Source: Wolbachia endosymbiont of Armadillidium arcangelii (GTDB lineage: Bacteria > Pseudomonadota > Alphaproteobacteria > Rickettsiales > Anaplasmataceae). From it: DNA of 64,000 nt. Position numbers and translations under genes: made by a program. A model generated the notes under the pieces. It was given only the letters and a program-made list of their open reading frames with translations. It did not search any database and was not told the origin of the DNA. Location: positions 558,001-622,000 of the forward strand of contig NZ_CP157942.1 in NCBI RefSeq assembly GCF_040207875.1. Direction: 5' to 3'. Of the stretch, positions 1 through 8,695 are shown piece after piece (position 1 is the stretch's first letter; each line of letters begins with the position of its first letter).

Positions 1-284
1 TTCTTTAAAATATAGATACGTTTTACTGGTGTCCACCGATATCGCTCATAGCGTAGATCCTCTATGATTTTATCGATTTTCTCCAAAGACATACCATCAA
101 CTGTTTCAGTTGTCACACCTTCTGTCATAGCACCTTTATTACAACAAAGTTTGCCATACGCTCGAAGGTAAAGATCACGCTGATAAAGTAGGCGATATAC
201 GTTTTTAACCGGCAAATTTCTTTGTCCACGTTCACGTATAATGTTAAGTATTGTTTCAGCCTGCGTACCTCCCAATTTCAACAT
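1..284 (-). CDS. Group II intron reverse transcriptase/maturase, N-terminal part (runs off the window)
   Basis: Minus-strand reading frame that starts at the ATG complement of 282-284 and stays open to the window edge (about 94 codons). The product carries the N-terminal run of a bacterial intron-encoded protein: a short helix, then YRLLYQRDLYLRAYGKL, then the NKGAMTEGV segment and a DKIIEDLRYERYRWTPV run just before the polymerase fingers. These are the usual RT-0/RT-1 features of LtrA-like proteins. About 500 nt of non-coding intron RNA precedes it, as expected for an ORF placed in domain IV. The rest of the protein lies outside the window, so whether it is intact cannot be judged. Confidence 0.82.
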   Translation of the reverse strand, partial: MLKLGGTQAETILNIIRERGQRNLPVKNVYRLLYQRDLYLRAYGKLCCNKGAMTEGVTTETVDGMSLEKIDKIIEDLRYERYRWTPVKRIYILK

Positions 285-789
285 TCGATTATCTGTCACC
301 CTTTGCCCTGTATGTGGCTTTCCCACACTCCCCGGTGATTCGTTACTTTCACGACTACTACGATGACTCCGTAACCATAGAACTCGCATTCCTTAGGTCA
401 TCCCATGTTCCGTCACTAAGAACTGTTCTAGATCAACTTAGGTTTTCTATTCATCCTCTTAAATAAGTTCACTACTTATCGTTCTACAGCCAGAATGTCA
501 CACAGACGAAAGTTTAATCTTTGCTTACTGTAGACATGGGGTTTTAAATGTGATACCCATGGATGTGAAGTTCCACCCCTGAAGATTGGAATTCAAGCAG
601 TTTAGCTTTAACCATATTGATCAGGTGTTGCAAGCCGTTATCTTACACATCTTCAGATAACTCTCGCTTTACATACATGCTCTTGTCCTCCTTCCCTTTC
701 GGGTTAAAGTTAGTTGTTCACCTCGAGGCCCTTTATTCTGAACCCCGCTTAGCTCCGCTAAGTATTTCTTAATGCGTACCACGGCGCAC
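1..789 (-). mobile_element. Group II intron, 5' half (RNA domains I-III plus RT start)
   Basis: On the minus strand the sequence from 789 begins GTGCGCC, the conserved 5' end (GUGYG) of group II introns, and runs about 500 nt without a gene into the RT start at 284. That layout (5' consensus, long structured leader, RT in domain IV) is the standard one. A small plus-strand reading frame at 251-466 is antisense to this RNA and is not a gene. The element continues beyond the left edge. The boundary at 789 is inferred from the consensus only. Confidence 0.7.
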
Positions 790-1032
790 ACTCTCGGTTT
801 ATACAGCTCCCGTTATTCAGCCTTTTGATCTCAATCCTAGTGTCCAGTGATAGAAAATATTTGGAGACCTCTTTCTCACTTTTCCTAGAAATTGCTTTGC
901 TAGCCTTCCATGATCCCGAAGTTTCTCATATTTTGTCCTGACCCATCTTACGAGGTATCTTTCTATATTTCTGAGAGATGTATACATCTCCGATTTATAA
1001 AACCTGCCATAGCCAGCCTCTGACTATTGGAT
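790..1032 (-). mobile_element. Remnant of a second group II intron (RT C-terminus plus part of domain V)
   Basis: Minus-strand codons from about 1026 to the stop at 817-819 encode the C-terminus of an intron-encoded protein. It contains RNIERYLVRWVRTKYEKL followed by LGKVRKRSPNIFYHW, the usual end of LtrA-type maturases. Just downstream (816-791) the sequence reads GGGAGCTGTATAAACCGAGAG, which resembles the 5' strand and tip of domain V, and it stops abruptly at the 5' end of the next intron at 789. The upstream side is cut by an IS903-like element at 1032. It is a dead fragment, and possibly the host of a nested intron. Confidence 0.68.
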
Positions 1033-2003
1033 GGCTTTGTTGCATCGCTTATCGGATAGTGGGTAAAGCATAATAAATTCATGAAACTACCTCAAACTTA
1101 GCCGTGCCAATATCAGTAAATTTATTGAGCAAGTAGCATTTTATTAGCAATTCTTTTTCTCGATTTATCTCATTCTAAAACTAAACCCAAATATTTGCTT
1201 GAGAAAAATCCTTCAATATATGACCTTTTCCCATAAATTGCTTCCACTCTTTCACACCTTCTTTACCACATAATCTAATGGCGGCATTTCTCTCAGCCAT
1301 ATAATCCAATTTTGTATGTTCTGCTGCACAATTTTTCGGTAGAACTTTTGTCTTTATATCATATACAATTTATAAAGCTTGTGCCTATCGTATGCTCTAT
1401 AATGCTTTTATAGCGTGCTGAAATCAAGTCAGCAAGTACCGTAATGGTTGACCATTGCTATATTTTGCAGCAATAGCTTTTTTACTATTTATATTCAACA
1501 TTACATCTTACCTGTTTATAACTGCGATACTTTCCTATTTTCCTTACTGTAGCCAGGGGTGTTATTATAAATTTGTGCTGTCTATGGCAATTGCAATATC
1601 TTCCATATTGTTTTTATCAACTCTGCAATCATCGATCTTAATATTGAGTTTTTTAAACCTTCTTGAAGCCTGCGAATAGCTATTTCCTACTTGCTGCAAA
1701 TATCCTTTTATAAACCCCACCGTTTGCCAATTCTAAAGAGACTAGCGACTATATGCACTAAAATCACAACTTTATCACTATAAATATAATTGCCACCTCG
1801 CATTTTGGGGCTATTTTCGTACCAATTTTCCATTAATAAAATGAAAAATATTTCCTCTTTCTTGCAGAAATCTGTTATATTCATGGCAGTTACTGATCTT
1901 CATTTTAGTTGGCATATTTTTCTTTCGTAGGTTAAATGCCTGTTTTATAGTGAATTTCGTCAGTAACTGCCAGTTCTTTTCTCTTGAGTGATGCAACAAA
2001 GCC
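1033..2003 (-). mobile_element. IS5-family (IS903-like) insertion sequence, degenerate
   Basis: A 971-bp element bounded by perfect 14-bp inverted repeats: GGCTTTGTTGCATC at 1033-1046 and its complement at 1990-2003. These resemble the GGCTTTGTTGAAT ends of IS903. The minus strand carries a broken transposase from about 2005 to 1130. Its N-terminus, with MKISNCHEYNRFLQERGN, aligns by eye with the KITNWPAYNKALINRGS start of IS903 transposase, and further stretches (RGGNYIYSDKVVILVHI, LCGKEGVKEWKQFMGKGH) appear in shifting frames with stops. No clear target duplication is visible. It is inactive. Confidence 0.72.
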
Positions 2004-2067
2004 ATCCTATGGTCAAGCCATAGGATGACAAAAGAGTAAACTTTATCTGTGTGAGCTATATGCTAAG

Positions 2068-2282
2068 CTTACTATTACCCACAAATAAAAACATAGTATT
2101 GTATTTACTCAGATAATTTAATTTTATTAACCTGAAAGCTTATTAGATTAAAATTATTAAACTAAGAGTTATAATTTTAGCAACTAAAAGCTGTAAATTG
2201 CACCATATAAACAGTTGTTTCAAGCAAAAGTTATGCCATTAAGAGCTATGCAACAAACATTTATATTTGTGGGTAAAGTAAG
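2068..2282. mobile_element. Non-coding MITE-like element with 10-bp target duplication
   Basis: A 215-bp AT-rich stretch with terminal inverted repeats: CTTACTATTACCCACAAATA at 2068-2087 and, reading inward from the other end, CTTACTTTACCCACAAATA at 2282-2264. It is flanked on both sides by the exact direct repeat ATATGCTAAG (2058-2067 and 2283-2292), which has the look of a target-site duplication. No reading frame of note lies inside. The parent transposase is not recognised; a duplication of 10 bp would fit an IS4-type enzyme. Confidence 0.7.
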
Positions 2283-2360
2283 ATATGCTAAGAAATGTCG
2301 TGGTGGTATGACGTAGGAAAACCTTTCTTGGGTTAGAGCTATAGATCACTTAACAAAACG

Positions 2361-2379
2361 AACGTTCGTACAGTTGTGC
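2361..2379 (+). repeat. Dispersed intergenic motif AACGTTCGTACAGTTGTGC
   Basis: One of four copies in this window of a short motif of the form AAyGTTCGTrCAG followed by yyGyGC. The others are at 6149-6167, 55182-55200 and, inverted and diverged, 55002-55018. All lie between genes. No function is assigned. Confidence 0.4.
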
Positions 2380-2466
2380 ATAGGATAGAGCTATAGAATT
2401 TTTCAAAACATTTTTTCTATTGAAGATAAAAGTATCTTTTATATATGATATATAGCAAAACATAGA

Positions 2467-3456
2467 ATGCTTATGGTTCCAACTATAGTAATCTTAAGTG
2501 GTGGATTTTCTTGCGAAAGAAAAGTATCACTTATGAGCGGAAAAGCAGTAAAGAAGGCGCTTGGTAGCCTTTCATATAATGCAATAGAAATAGATGTTGA
2601 TAGCAACATTGCTGAAAAGCTTAGAAAAATTAATCCGGGCCTTGCTTTTATCGCTCTGCATGGACCTTATGGTGAAGATGGTTGTATTCAAGGTTTATTG
2701 GAAATCTTAGGTATAAAATATACACACTCCGGAGTTATAGCTTCGGCTGTTGCGATGAACAAGGCAATGTCAAAACATATATTTCGGTCTCTTAGTATCG
2801 ACACTCCAAAAGGTTATGTAATTAGTCGAGAAGATGTGCTAAAAAATAATATTAAAATTGATTATCCGTACGTCTTAAAGCCGATTAACGAAGGCTCAAG
2901 CATTGGAGTACACATGATTTGCTCGCATGAGGATTACTTAAAATTAAAAAATATGTTTGCAGCGCGTGACCAGAAAGAAGAACCAGTGTCAAGCTACTCG
3001 AATGACAAGGAAGGAGATACTTGGATGACAAAAGACTACTCAAGAGACTTGATGATCATAGAAGAATACATACCGGGTATAGAGTTACATACTGCTGTGT
3101 TGCTAGATGAAGCCATTGGCACTATGGAAATACGACCAAAAAATAAATTCTATGATTATGAAGCAAAGTATACAGATGGATTTGCAGAACATATATTTCC
3201 TGCTGAAATTCCTGGCAATATATATAAAATGACCTTGAAACACGCACTGAAAGTTCACCAATTTTTAGGATGCAAAACTATTTCCCGCTCAGACTTCCGT
3301 TATAATCCAAAAAACAACACTTTAAAAATGCTTGAGATTAATACACATCCTGGCTTTACTGAATTATCGTTAGTGCCAGAAATTGCAAAATTGACAAAAG
3401 GAATCAATTTTAATGAATTAGTTAAAATTATTATTGAAGCAGCACAAAAATGTTAG
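2467..3456 (+). CDS. ddl: D-alanine--D-alanine ligase
   Basis: ATP-grasp ligase that joins two D-alanines for the lipid II stem peptide; 329 residues. The N-terminus has the family signature SGGFSCERKVSLMSGKAV and ALHGPYGEDGCIQG. The ATP-grasp part shows YVLKPINEGSSIGV (about residues 138-151) and IIEEYIPGIELHTAV. The C-terminus has SRSDFRYN and LEINTHPGFTELS, the metal- and substrate-binding end. A polar stretch of roughly 25 residues around 168-198 (KEEPVSSYSNDKEGD) interrupts the usual ATP-grasp spacing. An alternative ATG two codons in (2473) would give MVPTIVIL, so the exact start is open. It sits 11 nt before ftsQ, a remnant of the division/cell-wall cluster order. Wolbachia lacks a classical wall but makes lipid II. 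Confidence 0.95.
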   Translation: MLMVPTIVILSGGFSCERKVSLMSGKAVKKALGSLSYNAIEIDVDSNIAEKLRKINPGLAFIALHGPYGEDGCIQGLLEILGIKYTHSGVIASAVAMNKAMSKHIFRSLSIDTPKGYVISREDVLKNNIKIDYPYVLKPINEGSSIGVHMICSHEDYLKLKNMFAARDQKEEPVSSYSNDKEGDTWMTKDYSRDLMIIEEYIPGIELHTAVLLDEAIGTMEIRPKNKFYDYEAKYTDGFAEHIFPAEIPGNIYKMTLKHALKVHQFLGCKTISRSDFRYNPKNNTLKMLEINTHPGFTELSLVPEIAKLTKGINFNELVKIIIEAAQKC

Positions 3457-3467
3457 AGATTAAGTAA

Positions 3468-4226
3468 ATGTTGAGCAATGTTACTAGAAGCCAAAGGAGT
3501 TTTTTGCGTAAGTGTGCCTTGGTTGTTATCATAGCACTTTTTCTTACGCTAATACTCTACAGCTCACTTGATAAAATAATAAATCGATTTAATTGCTACT
3601 TTACCTGGTATAATGATCACTTATCCAACTTATTACTCAGCAATGGATTTTTAATCGATAAAGTAGTTGTCACCGGCAACAAATTTACAAATGAAAAGGA
3701 CATTATAAGTTTGGTAGATAGAACGCAACCTATCATGTATATATCACTCTCAAAACTTATAGATAATATACAATCTGTAAGCGAATGGATAAAATATGTA
3801 AGAATTTATAGAATTTTGCCTAATATCTTACACATTGATGTAGATGAACATACACCTTTCGCTCTCTGGAAAGATGATAACAGAACTTCAGTAATTGATT
3901 CTGAAGGTAAAGTGATCGTAAATGACTACCCGATAGATGACCTCGTTGTAATCAAAGGACAAAATTCGTTATCAAACCTAAGATTCATTAAAGATATGCT
4001 AGAGAGAAAAACTCAATTAAGAGATCATATTTCTTCTTGTATTTATGTAGGAAATAGAAGGTGGAATATCGTACTTGATGACAATTCTACAGTAAAATTG
4101 CCTGAAGATAATCCTTATAGCGCATGGGATTATTTAAACCACTTGCAAAATACAACTGACTTTACTTTTAGCAATTGGAGCATAATTGATATGCGTGTTG
4201 CTGATAAGATCTTTGTAAAAAGGTAG
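3468..4226 (+). CDS. ftsQ: Cell division protein FtsQ
   Basis: 252-residue bitopic protein. A short basic cytoplasmic tail is followed by one hydrophobic segment at about residues 17-32 (CALVVIIALFLTLILY), then a POTRA-type periplasmic region with LIDKVVVTGNKFTNEKDI and a following beta domain (YRILPNILHIDVDEHTPFALW, VIDSEGKVI). This order is typical of FtsQ/DivIB, which links the early and late divisome (FtsL-FtsB). It follows ddl closely and is probably co-transcribed. Reasonably certain from domain order and the ddl neighbour. Confidence 0.88.
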   Translation: MLSNVTRSQRSFLRKCALVVIIALFLTLILYSSLDKIINRFNCYFTWYNDHLSNLLLSNGFLIDKVVVTGNKFTNEKDIISLVDRTQPIMYISLSKLIDNIQSVSEWIKYVRIYRILPNILHIDVDEHTPFALWKDDNRTSVIDSEGKVIVNDYPIDDLVVIKGQNSLSNLRFIKDMLERKTQLRDHISSCIYVGNRRWNIVLDDNSTVKLPEDNPYSAWDYLNHLQNTTDFTFSNWSIIDMRVADKIFVKR

Positions 4227-4253
4227 TGCTCCTTTTCTTGTCATGCAAGTAGC

Positions 4254-4359
4254 TATAGCTCTTTTCACAATAATCCGAACAGATCATAATATGCTACTAG
4301 CCTACTATAGGTATAAACACATATCTTACCCTGTTCGGACTATTATAAGAAAGGCTATA
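4254..4359. mobile_element. MITE derived from an IS630-type element (copy 1)
   Basis: A 106-bp stretch whose two ends form imperfect 27-bp inverted repeats (about 21 of 27 matched), starting TATAGC and ending at CCGAAC on the inner side. The same ends bound a second copy at 36936-37052. The right end of an IS630 transposase remnant at about 61942-61965 shows the same TTCGGACTATTAT motif. It holds no gene. The TA at each edge fits the TA target preference of IS630/Tc1-mariner enzymes. Confidence 0.66.
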
Positions 4360-4378
4360 CATACTGTAATTGCTATTG

Positions 4379-4405
4379 AATGATGGAGAGACATACTCCA
4401 TTATT
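4379..4405 (+). other. Hairpin upstream of the IS110 remnant
   Basis: AATGATGGAG and CTCCATTATT pair over 10 positions (one G-T) around a 7-nt loop. It lies in the leader of the following IS110 element and could be part of that element's structured 5' RNA. This is only a visual fold. Confidence 0.3.
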
Positions 4406-4478
4406 TTAGCACGAAGTAACAAATTCAATGAATTAGTTCTTCAAGAATAATTTAAACTTTTACAGTAGGAGTAGTCTC

Positions 4479-5466
4479 ATGAAACATTATAGCGGGTTAG
4501 ATGTCTCACTCAAAGAAACTTTTATTAGTATCATTGATGAGAAAGGAAAAATTGTTAAAGAAGGGGTTGTTGCAAGTGAAAGCAGTGCAATAGCTGATTG
4601 GTCAAAACAAAAAATACGAGTCCATAGGAATAGAAAGCGGGCAATTATCAATATCGATGTGCAAAGAGTTTTGGATTACCAGTAACTTGTGTAGATGCAA
4701 GGCATATGGCAGCAGCATTATCTGCGAGAATCAATAAGAATGATAAAAATGATGCAAGAGGCATAGCACAAATGATGAGAGTTGGGCTATTTAAGGGGGT
4801 ATTAGTAAAATCAGACGAAGCTTGTCAGGTTAAAATAATACTTGGAAGCAGAAGACAATTAATACGTTGCAGAGAGCAAATTGCGGGAACAATAAGGGAA
4901 AATATACGGGATAAAAGTTAATCAACGTCTTAGTTCTGCAAACTTTGCTTTAAAAGTGCAAGAAATGGTTAATAATCTAGATGAAATTAGCCAAACCTCA
5001 ATTGAATCATTAGTACATAGTTTAGAAATAATAGAAGAATCAACAAGAAAACTTGATAAAATGCTCTCAGAACAAAGCAAAAAAGATGAGGATTGTAAAT
5101 TATTAACTACTGTTCCAGGAGTTGGTATTATAGTAGTAATGACATATAAAGCTGCAATAGATGATCTGCATAGGTTTGAAACATCTTATACAGTTGGAGC
5201 CTATATGGGATTAAGTCCAAGACAGTACGCTTCTGGTGAGATTGATCGACACGGAAGTATATCAAAAATGGGACTGTAGGAATATGTTATATGAAGCCGC
5301 GCAGGTCTTACTGGTAAAATGTAAAAGGACATTTAAATTAAGAAGCTGGGGATTGAAGCTTAAAAAGAAAAAGGGCATGAAAAAAGCAATTGTTGCAGTA
5401 GCAAGAAAATTAGCCGTGATTATGCACAAGATGCTAATCGATAGAAAAGAGTTTTGCTATCAATAA
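4479..5466 (+). pseudogene. IS110-family transposase, broken by several frameshifts
   Basis: Four overlapping pieces in different frames together make one DEDD transposase of about 330 residues. The N-terminus MKHYSGLDVSLKETFIS is the RuvC-like start. The piece at 4706-4921 has ARINKNDKNDARGIAQ, the catalytic DxxDA region. 4956-5279 has the helix-hairpin-helix LTTVPGVGIIVV and AYMGLSPRQYASGEID of the C-terminal Tnp_20 domain. 5236-5466 carries the tail KKAIVAVARKLAVIMH. At least three indels are needed to rejoin it, so it is dead. Its sequence is distinct from the other IS110 copies in the window. Confidence 0.85.
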
Positions 5467-5700
5467 ACACTAAAGAAGTATAAAACAATAATTTTACTGA
5501 AAGTAAATGCCGATGGAAGGGATAAGCAAGAGGATAAGTTGAAGCATAGACTTCGTGGCCGTCCACTTCCGCCTAACAAGTATAGTGCTACAATATAAAT
5601 TAGCCATATTAGACCGCGGAGAGAACAATGGAAGCATGCTACTTTTAACTTATATTAAGACTATAGAGGAAAAGAATGATACCTTAGTTTTTATAAGCTT

Positions 5701-5743
5701 AATGAATATGTGGTTTAAGTTTGTGTGGACGCACATATTCATT
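5701..5743. repeat. Palindromic repeat, copy 1 (stem AATGAATATGTG)
   Basis: Arms AATGAATATGTG (5701-5712) and its complement (5732-5743) enclose a 19-nt loop. A sister copy at 54515-54559 is nearly the same when inverted. Both copies sit downstream of IS110 elements. Confidence 0.6.
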
Positions 5744-6113
5744 GGCTACATAGTTTAAAAGAGATTAATTGGAAATTAGTGTTGATGTTTTTATTGCCAA
5801 TAAAACCTCTTTTGATTGAATAAGATAATACAATAATAAATAAAAGGTTGTATTAGAGCTGAATTTTACATCAAAAAATATTTTTCATGATACAAAAAAT
5901 TATTGTTGACTTTTATGCAATTAGAGAACTTTTCCTGTTATTCTAGTGCGTAACACTGGAATCCAGTTTTCTTTGCAAATTTACTAAAGTAGGGTGTCAT
6001 GCCAAGTAGGATGTCATTCCAGTACTGGAATCTAGCTTTTTCGTAATCATTGGAAACGCTTTATTCTAACATAAAGCAGCTACTTTTGTGCTTACCAACG
6101 TAATAAAATTCCT

Positions 6114-6141
6114 GGATGCCAGTGTCTGGGCACTGGCATCC
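6114..6141. repeat. Wolbachia-type CAGTG palindrome hairpin
   Basis: Perfect 11-bp stem GGATGCCAGTG (6114-6124) and CACTGGCATCC (6131-6141) with a 6-nt loop TCTGGG. Related CCAGTG-loop-CACTGG hairpins occur at 55135-55151 and 56722-56739, and a CGCTGG variant at 56793-56815. There is no T-run after it, so it is a repeat rather than a plain terminator. Confidence 0.6.
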
Positions 6142-6538
6142 TGCAGATAATGTTCGTGCAGCCGTGCCTCATGCGCTGGCTCTCTTAAATTACTCTAACT
6201 ATAAATATTAATAAATTTACTAATTGCAAAAAAGGCAAAAGAACCCCCACGTAGTGAGTTTGACCCTATAATAATTTAAACTGGCGCTGTAATAATGTGC
6301 TAACGCTTAAAATAAGCGCGTTTTGGCTGAATGTAGAAAAAATAAAAAAGACATGCAGCCGCTATAATTTTATGTAATCCGCCAATAAGTACCCTAAGTT
6401 TTTTACTGAATTTTTGTCATTGAGCCTGCAGGTCAAAAACAAGTTTTGAGTCATAAATACCCTTATTGTCATGATAAGTGAACTAACGAAATTTGTAAAG
6501 GAGTTTTTGTTCCTACGGATTAGAAAGTTAGCATTCTG

Positions 6539-7390
6539 CTAGTCATATTCTTTACCTTGCTTTACAACAATGCATCTTTTCATTCCAGCCAAATCATATA
6601 TGTATTCTTGAAAAGCTAGTCCATACGAGGGTATTATTTTGTCAATATTGCTTTGATCTTCGCCTATTTCCAGTATTGCAAACCCATCTTTTTTAAGGCA
6701 CTTTCTCAATATTGGAAAAATACTCAAGTAACAGTTCAATCCGTCAATACCTCCATCAAGAGCAATTCTTGGCTCCTTTTGTACTTCAGCTTGCAGATCT
6801 TTTAATTTACTTCTTTTAATGTATGGGGGATTGCTTATTATGAGATCAAATAAGCCTCTACATTCTGTCCACGAATTTGGAAATATTTTAGCTCTGCTGA
6901 GAAGATTATGTTTCTTTGTGTTCTGGTAGGCAATTTTGTATGCTTCCAGGCTTTTTTCAAAACCAACTCCAATAGCATATTCATACTCACTAAGCACGGA
7001 GATCAACAAACAACCTGTGCCTGTGCCAAAATCTGCAATTTTTATTTTTTGCTTCTTATTCGGGTAATATTTTAATACTGTCGAGATTACTGTTTCACTA
7101 TCTGGCCTTGGATCTAGAACATGTTGGTTAACTATAAAATTTTTACTCCAGAATTCACGATTACCTACTATTTGCGATATTGGATATTTTTCTACTCTTT
7201 TTTTTGTTAATTCCCAGAATAAAAGTTCTTTGTTTCTTGGTACATGATTGGTGTGATTCATGATTATGAATGATCTTTCTGCTCCAAGTACATGCTGCAT
7301 GATGATTTCACAATCCAAATGTGATGATTCAATTCTATGTGACGATAGTAGCTTCGATCCTTCCTGAATTAAAGCGTTGATTGTTTTCAT
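6539..7390 (-). CDS. prmC: Peptide chain release factor N5-glutamine methyltransferase (PrmC/HemK)
   Basis: 283-residue SAM-dependent enzyme that methylates the glutamine of the GGQ loop of RF1/RF2. The N-terminal helical domain holds LDCEIIMQHVLG and the linker ends with PRPDSETVI. The Rossmann part has motif I ADFGTGTGCLLISVL and the diagnostic NPPYIK, with FAILEIGEDQ near the end. It stands alone on the minus strand, diverging from the str operon, with about 430 bp between. Confidence 0.93.
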   Translation of the reverse strand: MKTINALIQEGSKLLSSHRIESSHLDCEIIMQHVLGAERSFIIMNHTNHVPRNKELLFWELTKKRVEKYPISQIVGNREFWSKNFIVNQHVLDPRPDSETVISTVLKYYPNKKQKIKIADFGTGTGCLLISVLSEYEYAIGVGFEKSLEAYKIAYQNTKKHNLLSRAKIFPNSWTECRGLFDLIISNPPYIKRSKLKDLQAEVQKEPRIALDGGIDGLNCYLSIFPILRKCLKKDGFAILEIGEDQSNIDKIIPSYGLAFQEYIYDLAGMKRCIVVKQGKEYD

Positions 7391-7748
7391 TATTCTAAAA
7401 ATGTGTCCCTTTTAGCTAAGGACAGCAAAATTAAGTGTAAAACTTTGAACTTAGGATAGCTGCACTCAATCCCAGTGTCAAGCGTAGGATTGTAAAAATC
7501 GTCTGGATTTACTAAGTAACCTGGTTAATTCAATTGGTGTTAATGTGAGAAGCTCTTGGTTCTGTTATAAGCAATATTCTTTGCATATTCTGTGGTAGCC
7601 TTCACACTATATCCATACTAATTTAGCTATAGCAAGTGAAGCGATAATTTTTTGATATTCGAGCTAATCTGCGCTTTGGCATATGACTATCAGTAGCTTT
7701 CAAAGCAGTTAGGCTGAGATTATTAGAGTGATAATGTTTATTTTTATA
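7391..7748. other. Gene-free stretch between prmC and the str operon
   Basis: No gene, RNA or clear repeat seen. The plus-strand promoter of the following operon lies at its right edge. Confidence 0.5.
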
Positions 7749-7777
7749 TTGACTATTGAGGTTTATTATTTTATAAC
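7749..7777 (+). promoter_or_regulatory. Sigma-70-type promoter for the str/rif gene cluster
   Basis: TTGACT at 7749-7754 and TATAAC at 7772-7777 with a 17-bp spacer match the bacterial -35/-10 consensus well. They lie about 40 bp before the rpsL start and downstream of any other gene. This is a sequence match only; no start site is known here. Confidence 0.55.
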
Positions 7778-7817
7778 TAGAGACTTAGTTATTTTGAGAG
7801 CTTTGAGTTTATAACAT

Positions 7818-8192
7818 ATGCCTACGATAAATCAATTGATGTCTAAAGGTAGATCAAGATTGATCTGCAAGAAAAAGGTACCAGCTTTAGGAGAATGCAA
7901 TCCTCAAAGGAGGGGTGTTTGCACTAAAGTATATACCACAACTCCTAGAAAGCCTAATTCAGCGCTACGCAAGGTAGCTAGAGTAAAAATTAGTGGATAT
8001 GGTGAAGTGACGGCTTATATACCTGGTGAAGGTCATAATTTACAAGAGCATTCTGTTGTTTTAATACGTGGTGGGCGGGTTAAAGATTTGCCAGGTGTGC
8101 GTTATCACATAATAAGAGGTGCTCTTGATCTGCGTGGTGTGCAAAATCGAAAGAAAGCTCGTTCAAAATATGGTGTAAAGAAATCTGGTTAA
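7818..8192 (+). CDS. rpsL: 30S ribosomal protein S12
   Basis: 124-residue decoding-centre protein. It shows MPTINQL at the start, [19 protein letters not shown], and [19 protein letters not shown], all classic S12 blocks; the lysines that contact 16S rRNA in the KPNSALRK loop are present. First gene of the cluster, with a candidate promoter about 40 bp upstream, and only 5 nt before rpsG. No oddities. Confidence 0.98.
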   Translation: MPTINQLMSKGRSRLICKKKVPALGECNPQRRGVCTKVYTTTPRKPNSALRKVARVKISGYGEVTAYIPGEGHNLQEHSVVLIRGGRVKDLPGVRYHIIRGALDLRGVQNRKKARSKYGVKKSG

Positions 8193-8197
8193 AATTT

Positions 8198-8674
8198 ATG
8201 GCTCGTCGTAATAAAGCAAAAAAAAGAACAAGTCCTGATTCTCGTTATGGCAGTGTCTTGCTTATGCGTTTTATTAACACAATTATGAAATGTGGTAAAA
8301 AATCTATTGCAGAAAAGATTGCTTATAGTGCTTTATCTTTAGTTGAAAAGAAAATAGGCAAAGGTGCTTTGTCAATTTTTGAAACAGCAGTAGAAAATGT
8401 TACCCCTTCTATAGAAGTGCGTTCTCGACGTATTGGTGGTGCAACTTATCAAGTGCCTGTTGAAGTTCGGCAAGAGAGGGCGATTTCTTTAGCATTGAGG
8501 TGGATTGCTAGAGCAGCTTCTGCTACTCGAAAAAAGAGTGGCAAAACTACTGTTGATTGTCTGCAATCTGAAATACTAGATGCTTATAATAAATGCGGTG
8601 GTGCGTTTAAGATGTGCGAAGAAAAATATAAAATGGCTGAAGCTAATAAGGCATTTTCTTATCTTCGTTTTTAA
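8198..8674 (+). CDS. rpsG: 30S ribosomal protein S7
   Basis: 158-residue primary 16S rRNA binder that organises the 30S head. Recognised by [10 protein letters not shown], the [24 protein letters not shown] block (seen as [20 protein letters not shown]) and a C-terminal [14 protein letters not shown]. Standard length. Placed between rpsL and fusA as in most bacterial str operons. Confidence 0.98.
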   Translation: MARRNKAKKRTSPDSRYGSVLLMRFINTIMKCGKKSIAEKIAYSALSLVEKKIGKGALSIFETAVENVTPSIEVRSRRIGGATYQVPVEVRQERAISLALRWIARAASATRKKSGKTTVDCLQSEILDAYNKCGGAFKMCEEKYKMAEANKAFSYLRF

Positions 8675-8695
8675 TTTTAGCTGATTGATTGTAAT

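Larger units (their letters stand above)
5467..6538. other. Gene-free stretch with palindromic repeats
   Basis: No convincing gene in about 1.07 kb. It holds the right flank of the dead IS110 copy, a palindrome at 5701-5743, a 14-bp perfect palindrome TTCCAGTACTGGAA within about 6015-6050, the GC-richer hairpin at 6114-6141, and an AT-rich remainder. The segment from about 6240 to 6480 is unrecognised. Confidence 0.6.

Noticed and set aside
251..466. Small plus-strand reading frame at the left edge
   Set aside because: It lies antisense to group II intron RNA and has no coding features.
1455..1679. Hydrophobic 74-codon plus-strand frame
   Set aside because: It lies antisense to the broken IS903-like transposase; the hydrophobicity comes from AT-rich reverse sequence.
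5555..5758. 67-codon frame after the IS110 remnant
   Set aside because: No recognisable features; its end overlaps a palindromic repeat.
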